This document shows positions 13,423-26,029 of a stretch of 64,000 nt of DNA, one piece after another (the first letter of the stretch is position 1; each line of letters begins with the position of its first letter). The notes under the pieces are model-generated. The model was not told the origin of the DNA, searched no databases, and saw nothing but the letters and a program-made list of their open reading frames with translations. The position numbers and the translations under genes were made by a program. Origin of the DNA: Apostichopus japonicus. Lineage: Eukaryota; Echinodermata; Holothuroidea; Aspidochirotida; Stichopodidae. Where the stretch lies: the NCBI RefSeq assembly GCF_037975245.1, contig NC_092569.1, forward strand, positions 34,136,668 to 34,200,667, given 5' to 3'.

Positions 13423-14524
13423 CAGGCGCGGCGGAACGGAAAAATGATTGGGGGGGGGGCTAATGTGTGGACACTATTTAAGCGGAGCGCCACCATCAGT
13501 TGGCGGGGAGCGTACAAGAAAATTTTGGGTTTTTTCAAACCCCCAGATGGCCGGAAACGGCACTTCCCGAGTGTTTTATGCTTCGAATACCTACCCCTAG
13601 AATATGGGTCTCAAGCCTGCAATTTCTCAGATTGCACGAAAGTCTGTAAAAACATTGTAATTTGTATATTCGATGGTGTTTTAATAAGAGAGTAGCTATT
13701 ACTCGAAGTGTACTCGCAAAGACGTTTTTGAGTGTAGTAAGGGCAGTGGCGGAGCTAGGGGTATTGGTTGGGGGGGGGCAAGAATAGTCTGTAGGGGCGC
13801 TTTCGACACTATCTAAGCGGAGCGCCACCACAGGTTGGCGCGGAGCGGTCAGAAAATTTTTGAGTAAAGACACTCCCTAGATTGCAGGAAATCACCCTTT
13901 CGGGCCTTACTAATTTGCAGATAAACGGAGAATAAATAGGTGTCGTCGCCATTTTGTCGGAAAATTACACCAACAGAATATGACAAATGTCAATAGGTAT
14001 ATGAGAGCGCAATAAAATAGTCAATAATCGCGAATAAGTAAAAAAGTAGTGAAAAGCTGAAAAGGGCGCCAGCAGTCCATTTGAGTCCGTCAGGGGGGGG
14101 GGGGCATCCGCCCCTGACTGTATATATGGACGCTCCGCCACTAAGTAAGGGGATGTTGGAGAACTGGCTGAAATGAGGCAAGTCATTGGCCTAAGACGAA
14201 GTTGTGTTACGCTTACCGGTACTCCGGTACTCACACTAACTTCTTCCACTTTTCACGGGGTGTGAAGACGCGGTTGGGGTGACAATGTGGTCTATAGCCA
14301 GGGGACGGGCCGAGGGTCCCCCAGCAATTACTAACATTATTACACCTATATAGTTTACGTGTGCATCGGACAGATCGACAAGTATGCATTGAAAAATGGG
14401 CAGATGCACCTTTCGGAACCTTGGTAAATATTGGGGGGGGGGGGCTTATCATGCATTTGCCCCCTCAACTTTTTCATTGGAGGGCTGAGCCCCCCAAGCC
14501 CCCCCCCCGGTTCCGCCGCCACTG
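13423..14524. mobile_element. Second-level nested hAT-like element
   Basis: It sits inside copy A. The left end reads CAGGCGCGGCGGAACGG and the right end, complemented, CAGTGGCGGCGGAACCGG. The 8-bp duplication GGGAGGGG flanks it at 13415-13422 and 14525-14532. The copy at 63.2 kb shows the empty site. No coding capacity is visible. Confidence 0.8.
13744..14143. mobile_element. Third-level nested hAT-like element, 400 bp
   Basis: It starts CAGTGGCGGAGC and ends GCTCCGCCACTA, with the 8-bp duplication AGTAAGGG at 13736-13743 and 14144-14151. It contains the hairpin-forming core (GGAGCGCCACCA, then GGTTGGCGCGGAGCG) that also occurs in its host element and in other elements of the window. Confidence 0.8.
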
Positions 14525-15659
14525 GGGAGGGGGTGCCCCCTCCCCTTTGGAAAATTGTCTATTGCTGAATGCCCTCAGATGCAATTTGGTGCGACAAAAG
14601 TGTACAATGGTGATGTTAATTTACTTCTAAAAAAAATGTTTCCCAGGTGTAATTTTCTAAAATATTTATGAAACAAAGTTGGGATCATCTTTCTCAAGAA
14701 ATTTTATTTCTCATAGGTTATAAATTTCTTACAACCAGCCTGTAACTGCAAAATGGTGTTAAACTGTAATCCTCATGCTCATACATTTACATAGCTCCCA
14801 ACTCTTGAGAAGGCAAATGCTGGTCCATGCCACGAATCGCCGTCCTGGGGGAGGGGTATAAGGGGAGGGGGTGTCCCCCTCCCCTTTTGATTTTTTTTGG
14901 AATCCTGGTGATGCCTACATGTAAAATGGTGGCACTTAGAAAGGCTTTTGTCACCCAAAATTTTCTGAGAAATATGCATTTTTCTGTGTGTAACATCAAT
15001 AAATTGAATAGTAGGTGATAATTCATTCTTTCCCGTGGCATGAAAATGTTCGCTGCTCGCCCCAATGAAAAGAAATATAGGCTAATTTGAGGTTCAAATG
15101 ATGCTGTAAAGGAGGTTTTATACTCTATTATGCTAAATGCTAAAGAAATGATGGTTGCTAAGTCAAAATTTGATGCAAATTTTTTTATGTATACTTGACA
15201 ATTACAATGCGGTTTTTTCGGACGCTTGTGCGGGTCAGCGGGTTTGGGTGTTAGAATGCGGGTCTAATTCCCGCGAATTGCGGGTCAGTTGGGAGCTCTG
15301 CATTTAATTTTAAACCAGAAAACGAAAAGGTTTAGACTAGTCTACCACTGCTATTCCTCTCGATTTTTTTAATTTCCAATCATATGATTTAGCGGATGTT
15401 CGGAAACACTTTTTGGCTCACCTTTGGGGGGGGGGCCATGGCCTCCCTTGGCCCCCCTTGGATCCGCCAGTGCCCCAGCCTATAGCTGGTTAGGTTAGTT
15501 CGTCCAAGTGAATGAGGAAGTCCATGGTTCTTCTAGGTTCAAAATGTCACAACTCTTTCTCATTAACAAAGACAGTTACTGGACGTATATTATAACGCCA
15601 AAATAGAGATAAGCTGTTGGTAATATTTTCGTGACTTTAATGGCGGTAGTTCAACTTAC

Positions 15660-18600
15660 ATTCAGAACATTGGATGAGATCATACGTGCCAAGATTGTCT
15701 GTAGGGCCAGGTACAGCAAAATATTACCACTCTGGAAGAAACTTGTGGCTGTGTTAGGCTCTGCATTGTAAAAATTGGTTTAGAAGCGTCAACTGAAACA
15801 TGTCTTCATCACTTTACCTGCCATTTACAAAAGTCCCCTTCTCTGGACAGCATCAGCTCTCCTATCTGTGCCCTCCCAACTATCTGTGCCCTCCCCTAGC
15901 CCTCCACCAGCCCCCTCCCCGAAATAATAAATAAATAGTATAAAATTCTGCCTACGGTCTCACATTAATGCATATACTTTAGATATAATCCACGTATCAT
16001 AACACTTGCTATTTGTCAACACAAACATTTCTTCATCACTTTATCTGCCATTTAAGAAAAATCATGCTTAGGACAGCTATATATTAGCTCACATTTGTGC
16101 CCTCCCCCCCCCCCCCACCCCAAATAATAAATAAAATAGAATCAAACTCTGGCTATACGGTCTCGCATTAATGAGCACTTTAGATATAATCCACGTATCA
16201 TAATACTTGCCACAAGATGGTTCTTCATCATACGTCCAGTTACCATAGAGACACACAAAACTGTCGTCTCCTTTCAACGTGGATCCTTGCGGACATGAAC
16301 AGATTATTTTTGTTCCATTCTGGTAAGAAATTCCATCATCGATCGGTGGATTCGATTTAATTACCACATCTGACAGATTTAATTGGCACGACTTGGCTGA
16401 CAAAAAGAAAAGGAAGATATATGATGGTATAGCGTTTGAGTTAAGGTATACAAATACAGGGATGTGTCCAGGATTTCCTGAGTGCCGGGTATACTGATTG
16501 GAAGCTGGTCACTTCGCCCAACAACCATTTCGCCCAACTGCCATTTCGCCCAACCTTACCATTTCGCCCAACCAGCCTGGTCATTTCGCCCAACCAGCCT
16601 GGTCATTTCGCCCAACCAGCCTGGTCATTTCGCCCAACCTTGATTAAATATTATACTTTACTAAGGAAACGTTCGGGAATTGTTAACGTTACAGGATACG
16701 AACCGAATATTAAGGAAACTTGAGGAAGGATCATTGTTTAAGGGGTTAGGTTTGATAGGTTTGATAGGAAACGTTCGGAAATTGTTAACGTTACGGGATA
16801 CGAACCGAATGATTAAGGAAAGTTGAAGTCGTGGTTACATTGATACAGTGGTTACATTGATTAAATATAATACTTCAATATTACGGACGGGCTTTATATT
16901 TTAAATTGTTTTCAATTTAATAAGGAAACGTTCGGGAATTGTTAGTCGGTAGGATGGATCAGTGTTTTAGGGGTTAGGTTTGATAGGTTTTTATGGAGAC
17001 CAATTCCCCTTTGTTTGTATAACATTAGATTAACACTATGTAGAACTAGATAAACACCTAACTGCTGTGAACAATACCCTTGATTAATGCCTGGCGGACT
17101 TGATAAACGCTTGTCCGAAGTCATCAAGCAGAACAATAGCTGTGGATTAATAAACCACGAACAAAAGGCCTCCGATAACGTCTGGTTTTAAATTGAACTA
17201 GTGAAACTAGAAAAGGTGATATTATTCCACTCCGATTCCCCTTTGTTTGTATAATAAAATAACTTCCAAAGTAATGTAATCCTCCCATTATACCCGAAAT
17301 ACTGCTCAGACTCCGATCGATATCGAACGAACATCACTTTATTTACCAACCACGAGGTAATATAGCCCAAAATAAATCAAATTTAACTAGTGAAAAAGAA
17401 AAAGTAATATTATTCTGACTGAATATGAGTAAAACAATGGTTGGGCGAAATGACCAACAAGGTTGGGTGAAATGACCAGGCTGGTTGGGCGAAATGACCC
17501 GGCTGGTTGGGCGAAATGGCAGTTGGGCAAAATGGTTGTTGGGCGAAGTGACCAGAAAGCTACTGATCGCCGTCCTGGGGGAGGGGTCTAAGGGGTCCCT
17601 ATGGCAAGCCGTTTTAACATTTACCTCGTTATTCTACTTAAACCAGTTCCACTTAAGTAGAATACAATTAAGCTTAAGTGAAATTAATTTGAAAAAAAGT
17701 AGAATGGCATTTTACTTAAGTTTAATTGTATTCCACGTAAGTAAAATTACCACTTTATTTAAGCTTAAGTTAAATTCAATTTCACGTAAGCTTAATTGTA
17801 TTCTACTTAAGTAAAATACAATTCTACTTAAGTAACATTGAATTTAGCTTAAGTAAAAGTGTCATTCTTTTTCACTTAAGCTAACTGAAGTTTACTTATG
17901 TAAAATTGTATTTTGCTTAAGTAGAATACATTTAGGGTTAAGTGAAATTGAATTTAACTTAAGCTAAATTGTATTCTACTTAAGTAGAATTGTATTTTAC
18001 TAAGTAGAACACAATTGCATTTTACTTAAGTAAAATTCAATTCTACTGAAGTAAAATACAACTTAGCATAAGTGGAATTGAAGGATCGGTCGTATGGCAA
18101 GCCGTTTTAACATTTACCTCGTGCGGGGAAGTGGTTGGTCTGGGGGAAGTGTTTACATGGTACCATGCCTTGTGGTACTACTACTACTAGTACCACTGCT
18201 TGGTGGTATACACAACGAAAGCTGGATAAGTATGGCAGTATCGGGGAATGGCCGCAAATAGTTACGTAACTAATACGTCTTGAACGTGACTCTATAGGTC
18301 TCGCACCACAATTAAATGTTCCATTGACTTACACACTAAACTCGTCACTTTCTAGACCTGCCAAAGCATAGATGGAAGTTTTCATCTGGTATATCCTACC
18401 ATGGAGGTAAAAACAGATCCTACCCACCACATGATAGCTGTGATCTTGGCCTATCATGGCACTTGCAAACTTCCATAAAATGACCGTTTAGATTTTGGGC
18501 TAGAAGAGGAGCAAGTTTAGCATACTGAACCCTTCCATCTGCTCGTTCGGAGTAAAATCAACATTTAAGCAAAGATTTTCTAAAATGGTTTATATCACCT

Positions 18601-21600
18601 TCGATCCTCCCTATTTTCACACCATCTGTACATTAAATTATGCTATCTTATATAAAGGCAGAACAAACGATGACAGTAAATGATTACATGCTTAAACAGG
18701 CTTTACGTTAGGTACCTTTACCTCTTTTCTGAGCGAATGAACACGTGGTGCGGTATCTATAATAGTATACAAAGTCGGACTTCGCGGCAATACAGTGACG
18801 CAATGAGTGGCATACCGATTGACCAATCACATTTCACTTAAGCGTAATTCTATTTCACTTAAGTGAAATAGATTGACCAATCACATTTCACTTAAGCGTA
18901 ATTCTATTTCACTTAAGTAAAATGCAATTTAGCTTAAGGGAAATTGAAAAGCCATTTTGCTTAAGTAGAATAGCATTTTACTTAAGTAAAATTGAATTTT
19001 ACTTCAGTAGAATTGTATTTTACTTAAGTAGAATTGTATTTTACTTAAGCTTAATTCAATTAAGCTTAAGCTAAATTGAATTTTACTTCAGTAAAATACG
19101 ATATAGACAAAAACCGTTTGAACTTAAGCTAATATGAATTCCGCTTAAGTGGAATACAATTAAGCTTAAGTAAAATGCAATTCTACTAAGTGCAATTCAT
19201 TTCACTTAAGCTTAATTGTATTCTACTTAAGTGGAATTAATTTTACTTAAGTAGAATAGAGAGGTAAATGTTAAAACGGCTTGCCATATGTCCCCCTCCC
19301 CTTTGAGAAATTTTTCAATTTTTGTAGGAACTCAGATGCCAAATTCTAGCACTTGTGTAGCTTTTTAAGCACATACACAAGTACTGCTAAGCACATACAC
19401 AAGTTTCGCTAACAATTTACATTTTTAATACTTTTTTAGTGAAATAAATTACGTACCTGGTAAAAGTTATTGGCTTGTTTCAAAAAGATTTTACAAGGGA
19501 CCGATTGAGAACCGTAAGTAATGTTTCTCGCATGCGTAACTGATGCATTATTAGTCTGTATATGATTTTGGCATAGGCTAGGCCCAATTTATGTTGAATA
19601 TATTGTTAGGAATGTCGGGATTTTAGATGAAAATAGTGCTGGGCGGGATTCACGATTTTTAAGACAGTGCTGGACGGTAATTTTTATTGCTGGGCGGGCC
19701 GCCCAGCGTGCGTACATCCCTGCACATAGTGACCACCTCAGACAATATACACTCTCCCCTCTCCCTCTTTCCCTTCACCATTTAGTATCCCGTTGTATTT
19801 GGGAATCTGCTTATATCACTCTGATATTTTTAAAGGAAAACTGGTCGAATTTGACTCGATTCGTGTGAAATATGACCAGACTGCCTGGTCTGCCCCTGAA
19901 GTCCTATAGACAATTCCAAATGACCTGATTCTTAATCAGTTCCAAATGACCTGATTCTTAATCAATACAACATGAATGACCATATTTTCTGTGAGCACAA
20001 TTGGATGTCCTTGCGCACAAACGCGTGTAGCCAAGCCCTAAGCAGTATGGCGTAAAGGCGTGTGGACTTAGTGTGTGTGTGTGCGTGTCCATATATAGAC
20101 ACGGTTTGTTGTCCGTCCGTATGTAATGAATTTAATTTTAATTTTTAGGTTTACAATCTTGTTCAGGGCCAAGGCCTTCTCACACGACTTTACAACTTAA
20201 CCCTGGTCATTGGTAACTTGTCGCACCTACACACCAAAGTGTGCACAATTCAATCAATCTCTCCTGGGGCACCACGATGCACCACAACCACGTGTCCCCC
20301 GGGGGACTTCCCATAGGGTGCAGCCACAAACCCGCGCAAACAACTGTATTTACAAGTTACCTAGCAAGTCCCCATTTATACACTTGGGTGAAGAGAGGCA
20401 ATGGCGATAAAGCGCCTTGCCCAAGGACACAACGTAATGATCTGGCCAGGGCTCGAACCTGTAATCCTTAGATCACAAGTCCACTGCTTTAACCACTTAA
20501 CCACAACGCCCTCACGTGAATGCTTAGCGGTGGATACCCAAGTTTCAAAACTCACTGCTATGAATCAGTGGCTAAGTTGTCACCAAGGGGTTCTCAATCC
20601 GAGGCCAGTGGACCTTCTCCAGTCCGCCGGGAAAGTCAGTGAAAAAACACAATCTGGCAACAATCTTGCACTACTCGGGTATGCTGGCGGGCCCTCGACA
20701 TCTTAGGCTTTGGACAGCCTACTGGCCTAGCCTTTAGATTACTCAATCTAACCATTGCAGGATTTGGGGTTCTCTCTGATTCTCCCCTGGCCCATAGACT
20801 GGACCATTAAGCCTCAAGTGGTAGGCTAAGGATTTGTTTCGCTTTCTGGGGGCGAGGGGGAGGGGGCATTCACCCAGATCATTGTTTTGTTCTCAAACTC
20901 AGTACCGTAACGGATATATTAACATAACGTACGTGATACTTTCAATAGAGAATTTTGATCAACGACATAACAAGAACGTTCAGCCTAAACTTTGGGATGT
21001 TAACGATTCGAATTATCCCATGGCGAGAACCTTCCATTTAAAACGTGTATCCCCGACCCTACCCCCCCCCTCCCGCACCTCCCTTCTCCCTTTTGTACCC
21101 CATTTCAAGTAAGAAATTTGAAAGAGGTTTATATTACTCGTTGGTTAAATGACACCACAATGTCATCACATTAATAGTAAACAACACAAATTCAGTTCAT
21201 GGTTTCCTATTTCTCTACATTTTCTCCATATCTGTGCAGGGATCTGGCAATTTTGTGGTTGATGCGTATCATTTAAACTACTTCCCTCCCTCATTTTTCC
21301 GTCCCTCCCTCCCCTGCATCCGCTGCCCCAACTTCTGTCACTCTATACCCTCCCTTCCTCTTCCTTACAAATCTTTAGTCCCTCTCATCAATATACAAGA
21401 AAATTGAAGTTCAATCACTAATTTGGGTGCAGGGGTTGTTGCACAACAATAACACCCATATAAAACACAACACTTTTATTTTTATACCTTCACACTTCAA
21501 TTGGTCCAGTTCTTCTCCCCATGAAATATGGCCTGTGGTGGGCCTGCGACTACATTCGAAAGAATCATTGGTGTTTGAGCGTATGTAGCGCTTATCCACA

Positions 21601-23257
21601 CACTCACATTCCAACGTGGATTGCAAACCATAACACGGTGGTGCTGTATTACCTCCCCGTGTTACCTCTGTACATTCAACATTAGCCTGCGTCAGTGAAG
21701 CCTCGTCGAGGAAACATTGGGTATATTTGTCGCATTCTGATCAGATATAAATATTATAATATTTAACACTTTTTTAATATTCATGGCTGACATTGTTTAC
21801 CGTTTATCATCACGATAGTTTAGTATATACCAATTATAATTAATTAATACAATTATATTACAATTTTTTTAAATCAATTTACACATCGGTGATAAGAAAA
21901 TAAGCACCTATACACATAGGCATAGGCTGGACGCATAGGCTGGACACATAGGCCAACATGCTGGTACTCTAAGACAAACCAAAATATATTTGCTTTCCAT
22001 CTATACTAAGTTTCTTACTATGATAGAACTCATGCCTAAACAATCTTTCAATAAACTGTCTTCCTCTGCTTAGTGTTTGTGCAAACTTCGTACCTTGCAC
22101 AGGGCAGGTACAGCTCTACATCATCGTCGTATGATACATACAACATTCTACCTATGATACGAAGTCAGCATTGTGAAGCAATATATAGCAATATTGAGGT
22201 CTTTAATTAACGTGATTGGTGCAAACTTTCAGACATCTTTATGTGACTGATTTAGAATTCATTAATACAATAATCAGGCTTCTTCTTTGCGATATTTTGT
22301 ATTCAGCTCCTGAAACATCTCAGGCATATGGACATATACACTGGTATACCGTTTCCCCTTCCACTTCCCATTACCAATTCTTGTACTTTTCGAGTACGTT
22401 TATTAGTAATGGTATTTCGATTCCATTATTCTGTACTCACACTGTTAAGTCCTACTCTCATTGATTTGTACTCTTCATTATTATGTTCTCGTACTCAAAC
22501 TCGATAACAGCAACAACAGATCTGGTACTCGTACGGAGTATACTCATTACTTTGTATACTCGTAATTTAACTTAAAGCATTGCAGACTACTAGACTCATG
22601 CAACCCCGCAGGTTTGCCCAACAACTTCCCTAAATATATGGGGGGGGGGGGGGGAAGTGGTGCCATCTTATACCTGCTGTATATAACACAAACGTTTGCC
22701 TCTCCCTTGCGAGTCCGGTTCAAGGCTACCATCGCACCCCCATACCCTTCCACAGTGCAATAAAAAAAAACACCTAGTCATTGGCCAGTTTTTAAGGTAA
22801 CACATTCATGGATCTAACATTGATAGTGTTAATTGAAGCAATTTTTTCAGAAGAATAAGAACTTGAAGGAATGAAGTCGTAGTGCTAAATATAACTTGAC
22901 ATTTCATAAAAGTAGCCATGATTGTTTCTAGTTTTCCAAGATGCTTTTTGTAGCAGTCAGCTGCATTGACATATCAGTCCTTCACGAGTTTGCAAATGTC
23001 CTGTTAAAGGCCTACCCAGAGCCGTACATAGAGAATCTCTATATACAGCTCTGGGCCTACCATCACAATATCATTCCACTGTGTCACGTGAGTAAGAACT
23101 CAGTGGGGAAACAGATACATTCATGAATAAGATCTAAATATTATTAATGTGGCTAATTTACATTCAGTAGGCTAAACTTACTCGAGTTTTGGCTTCCAGC
23201 AAGCGGAGAGAAAGAAGAAAAAGAGATAAAAAGAAGAAATTTCAGGATAATATCCAT
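15660..23257 (-). CDS. Secreted or membrane sushi/CCP-domain protein, partial gene model
   Basis: Supported exons on the minus strand are 23257-23182 (start and signal peptide), 21736-21488, 16396-16211 and probably 15760-15660. The first exon encodes MDIILKFLLFISFSSF and ends with a cleavage-like Ala-Gly-Ser. Exons 2 and 3 each encode a cysteine-rich module bounded by phase-1 introns, the usual arrangement for sushi (CCP) domains. Exon 3 shows the spacing C...CSC...C..W......C with a NWTYDEEPSC end, a good CCP. Exon 2 is longer and has extra cysteines, so it is a divergent CCP or a related module. The donor after exon 3 is GCAAGT, so this intron would be of the GC-AG class. The candidate fourth exon encodes a hydrophobic segment (ILLYLALQTILA) that may be a membrane or anchor sequence. 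The 3' end of the gene is unresolved. CCP proteins act in recognition and complement-type regulation outside the cell; the ligand here cannot be inferred. Confidence 0.65.
16499..17560. mobile_element. Foldback element with minisatellite inverted arms
   Basis: The left arm (about 16507-16640) and right arm (about 17440-17555) are inverted copies. Both are built from tandem units of about 22 bp around ATTTCGCCCAACCAGCC. The direct repeat TACTGAT flanks the element at 16492-16498 and 17561-17567. The interior holds three partial repeats of GGAAACGTTCGGGAATTG. No coding frame is credible. Confidence 0.65.
17602..19286. mobile_element. TA-flanked element with CTTAAG-rich arms
   Basis: Perfect 26-bp inverted ends, starting TGGCAAGCCGTTTTAAC, lie at 17602-17627 and 19261-19286 and are flanked by TA on both sides, as for Tc1/mariner-type insertions. 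A third copy of the end, in direct orientation and also preceded by TA, lies at 18095-18120, so the unit may be two related elements in tandem. Between the ends, 17630-18080 and 18835-19260 are degenerate repeats rich in the palindrome CTTAAG. No transposase is present. Confidence 0.75.
20130..20515 (-). repeat. tRNA-derived SINE
   Basis: On the minus strand the 5' part has an A box (TGGTTAAGTGG, 20493-20503) and a B box (GGTTCGAGCCC, 20449-20459) with tRNA-like spacing of about 40 bp. After these comes the word CCTTGGGCAAGGCGCTTTA, common in the core of invertebrate SINEs. The 3' end runs into an A/T-rich tail near 20130. Target duplications were not resolved. It lies within an intron of the CCP gene. 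Confidence 0.75.
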
Positions 23258-25640
23258 TCTCCTTTCTCAGATATAGTTTCCCCGAGACCAAGATATTTCG
23301 GAAATCTGTCCTTTTGAACGAGGATATAGCTAACGCGATAATACGTGTGTCTTGGTAAACGTTGTTAAGTGTACAACTGAAGACGAGCTGCCTTACGCTT
23401 TAGTCTATATTGCCTCAATCACTGCATAATATACTGTTCAGGTTACATACACAGCTGTAACGAGTGCTGTGATAAAACTACTGGAATAATATCATACCAA
23501 CAACTCTGTATGTAAATACGTTATAACATTGCTATTACTTTACACCAGTTTTACGATATGGGTTTCATGGAAATGAGACTTGTTTTTATTCCCTTGATTA
23601 CCTATAGATAGAGGTCATAATGCGCTTACTCATAATAATAGCAACATAATTACTATAAGTTATCGTAGTGATTACGTAATGGCCTCACCTCATGTTTCAC
23701 GAGTACGGCAGCATTAATTGAAACATTTGGATAAACTACCGCAGTTATAGATGTGGTTATGTTTAAATAGTGAGTTAACCCCCCACCCCCCCCCCCCCAC
23801 ATACACACACATTTAACGAATTCATACTTTCCAGAATTGGGTAATGTTTTGCATACAGTTGACAATCAATCTCGCTTGATATTTTTGTTCAATTCAACCA
23901 ATGTTCTCGTTCGCTACGATGTTGACAATTTACAGAGAAATGTCTTTACTTGACTTATAATTGGGCACACCAGTGGCGTATAAAAAGAGGGGACGCGGAA
24001 TAATTACTGCAGTGCGCGTGCGCGCTACAATATTACGATAACTAGCCCGCTCCATCATCTATATGGCTGGCTGGTGAATGCCAGCTGAACATACAATCTT
24101 CGTAGCAATCCCAAATTTACAGGTTGGCTACGCAGGAAAAAATCCAGACTCAGATTTGCATAGAATTATGGCGACGAACAGTTAATTCTGCACACGTAAA
24201 TAAAATAGATCTCCTTGAGTAGCATATATACTTCTTCAAACAATACATAAGATTCTCTACCTTGGTTCGTTATTCTCGAATTGAACAAGAAAGGTAACAT
24301 TTGAACGCATTCGAGCTTCAGCTCAAGTTGCAACATAGGCACTTGTAACGTTCTTTTTGTGACATATCATGATATACTATGGCCGTGTATGGCTATATTA
24401 CGTGTTTGGGATGATGATACACCAGGGCCAGGAAATCGACCAAGCCATTTTTAATGGGTGTTACATTTGAAATGATAGACTATAGACCTACGTGTATTCA
24501 TAAGATTAATCGTCCATTATGTCTTCGGATGTTCTGTATGTTCGTAAAATTTCGCTAACTGGGCGAGGGTACAGTGACGTTAAAGAGGCCATGACACGAA
24601 AAATCGAACGAATCTAGAGTAATTCCCCCAAAGACTTTGATAAAATTTATTTTGAAAACTGTTCTCACCCTTAATTAAAACCCCATGAAGCACTAATGAG
24701 TAATTAACTGGTTTTAAAATCCGCACCCGGAAGCAGACCTCTGAAAAACGTGATTTCCTAACAACACAACGATGATGTCATGTTAGGAACAGAAGTGCTA
24801 ACCACAGACACTGAATGCGCGACGATCATGCCGTCACATACAGACACAGTAACACTCCGTGAAAACCCACGGAATATGCTACATCGCTACAACTTTCAAG
24901 TTTTTACAATCTTGTACAATATCTTACGTAAATGCCGGTCCGTTGTGTTGTTGGGGGATTTTGTTATAACATGGAGGTAAAAATAGATAACCATGTGCAA
25001 TTAGCCTTCATCGATCGCCGAAGGACGACAAAACACGGCGATATATAAAGGTAGCCAAGGCTACAGCTATACAGTACCTACCACTAATAGCAATAGGCAA
25101 GGGCTATAGCCATGCATATGTCTAAGTTACTGTACTGGTACAGTTTCGTGAAAATCAGTGCAATCATGTTTGGCTAACACTTTGGAAGCAGTGATTGAAA
25201 ATATAGTATAACTTACTTAAGAAAAGAAGAGGGCTTGATATTGTTGTACTTTATGATAAATTGTATGCAGTAAGTTGTTTATACTGCTGGTAGGCTATAT
25301 ACTGTATCAGTATTTCATGCTCATGTAAAACTTGGCACAAAAAAATGAAAAATAACTGAAGCCCGAGGTCAAAGGGACCGCAAAAAACTTTGCAACGAAG
25401 AAATCACTGTGCTATTGAATGCGTATGTTATTTGGCAACTCTAAATGTACAGAGAAACAAACTGTGAGATCAAAAATCCTATTCAGTATCAGCTTCCCCC
25501 AACATTTCAATTTTTTTCTTCAACTCAGTAAACTTTGCTTTCAAACAATAATTCAAATCATTCGTGATATTCTTAGAAAACTTGAACTTCGGTTGCCGCA
25601 ATTGGTTCTGGATCCGCCATTTCACAGGAAATTTCGATTT
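23258..25640. other. Intergenic region including a dispersed repeat
   Basis: No gene is supported. The stretch 25361-25600 is clearly related to 56939-57190 (shared words such as ATTCAAAT and GTGATATTCTTAGAAA, in the same order), so it belongs to a dispersed repeat family. A C run and G run mark other repeat fragments near 23780. Confidence 0.5.
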
Positions 25641-25652
25641 AATATCGCACTT

Positions 25653-26029
25653 CAGGGGCGTCGGAACTATTTTTGATTGGTACGGCAGAAGAGAGTGTGG
25701 CCATCTATCATAATTATCGGGCGGACGTTTGGTATAGGCCAAACTACGCTACGCGCCACCATGATTGGCGCGTAGCGTAATGGAGAAAATTTTGAAAAAT
25801 GCCTCCCAGATTGCAGGAAATGGCACTTCCCGAGCTTGAAAACAAGACCCCTGCCATGCCAGAGTAGTCACATTTAGCCTACTTGCCGTCATCATTATTG
25901 AAAATTATTTAAAAATATACCTCCCAGATTATTTTTTGGCATTTTTTTTTTCTTAGTCCTACTTTTTTTTGCGCCGTGAATATTGGTCCGGCGTTCGCCG
26001 GACCTGCCGTACCGGCTCCGACGCCCCTG
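25653..26029. mobile_element. Short inverted-repeat element with 5-bp target duplication
   Basis: It begins CAGGGGCGTCGGAAC and ends in the complementary GCTCCGACGCCCCTG. CACTT flanks it on both sides (25648-25652 and 26030-26034). It carries the same GCGCCACCA...TTGGCGCG core as the hAT-like elements at 13.4-14.1 kb, but its target duplication appears to be 5 bp rather than 8 bp. It is non-coding. Confidence 0.7.

Larger units (their letters stand above)
13342..15472. mobile_element. Outer hAT-like non-autonomous element (copy A)
   Basis: The ends are inverted: CACTGGCGGATCCA at 13342 and its complement ending at 15472. The 8-bp duplication CCCCAGCC lies directly outside both ends (13334-13341 and 15473-15480), which fits the hAT superfamily. 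No transposase frame is present. A second copy begins at 63167 and matches closely wherever both are present. That copy lacks the 13423-14524 block, proving that the block is a later insertion. Confidence 0.85.
16457..19722. mobile_element. Composite of nested elements in the CCP gene intron
   Basis: The outer borders are short inverted repeats, CAGGGATGT at 16457 and ACATCCCTG ending at 19722. I could not find a convincing target duplication. The intact parts of the outer element (17568-17600 and 19289-19330: GATCGCCGTCCTGGGGGAGG and TCCCCCTCCCCTTTGAG) belong to the same sequence family as the hAT-like copies at 13.3 and 63.2 kb. Two other elements have inserted into it (16499-17560 and 17602-19286). 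Confidence 0.55.

Noticed and set aside
14787..15065. Frame starting MGRAANIFMPRERMNYHL, also present at 63.4-63.8 kb
   Set aside because: Both copies are parts of the same non-autonomous hAT-like element; recurrence reflects the repeat, and the frame crosses its G/C-rich inverted stretch.
23970..24000. Possible left end of another CAGTGGCGT element
   Set aside because: No complementary right end or target duplication was found nearby.
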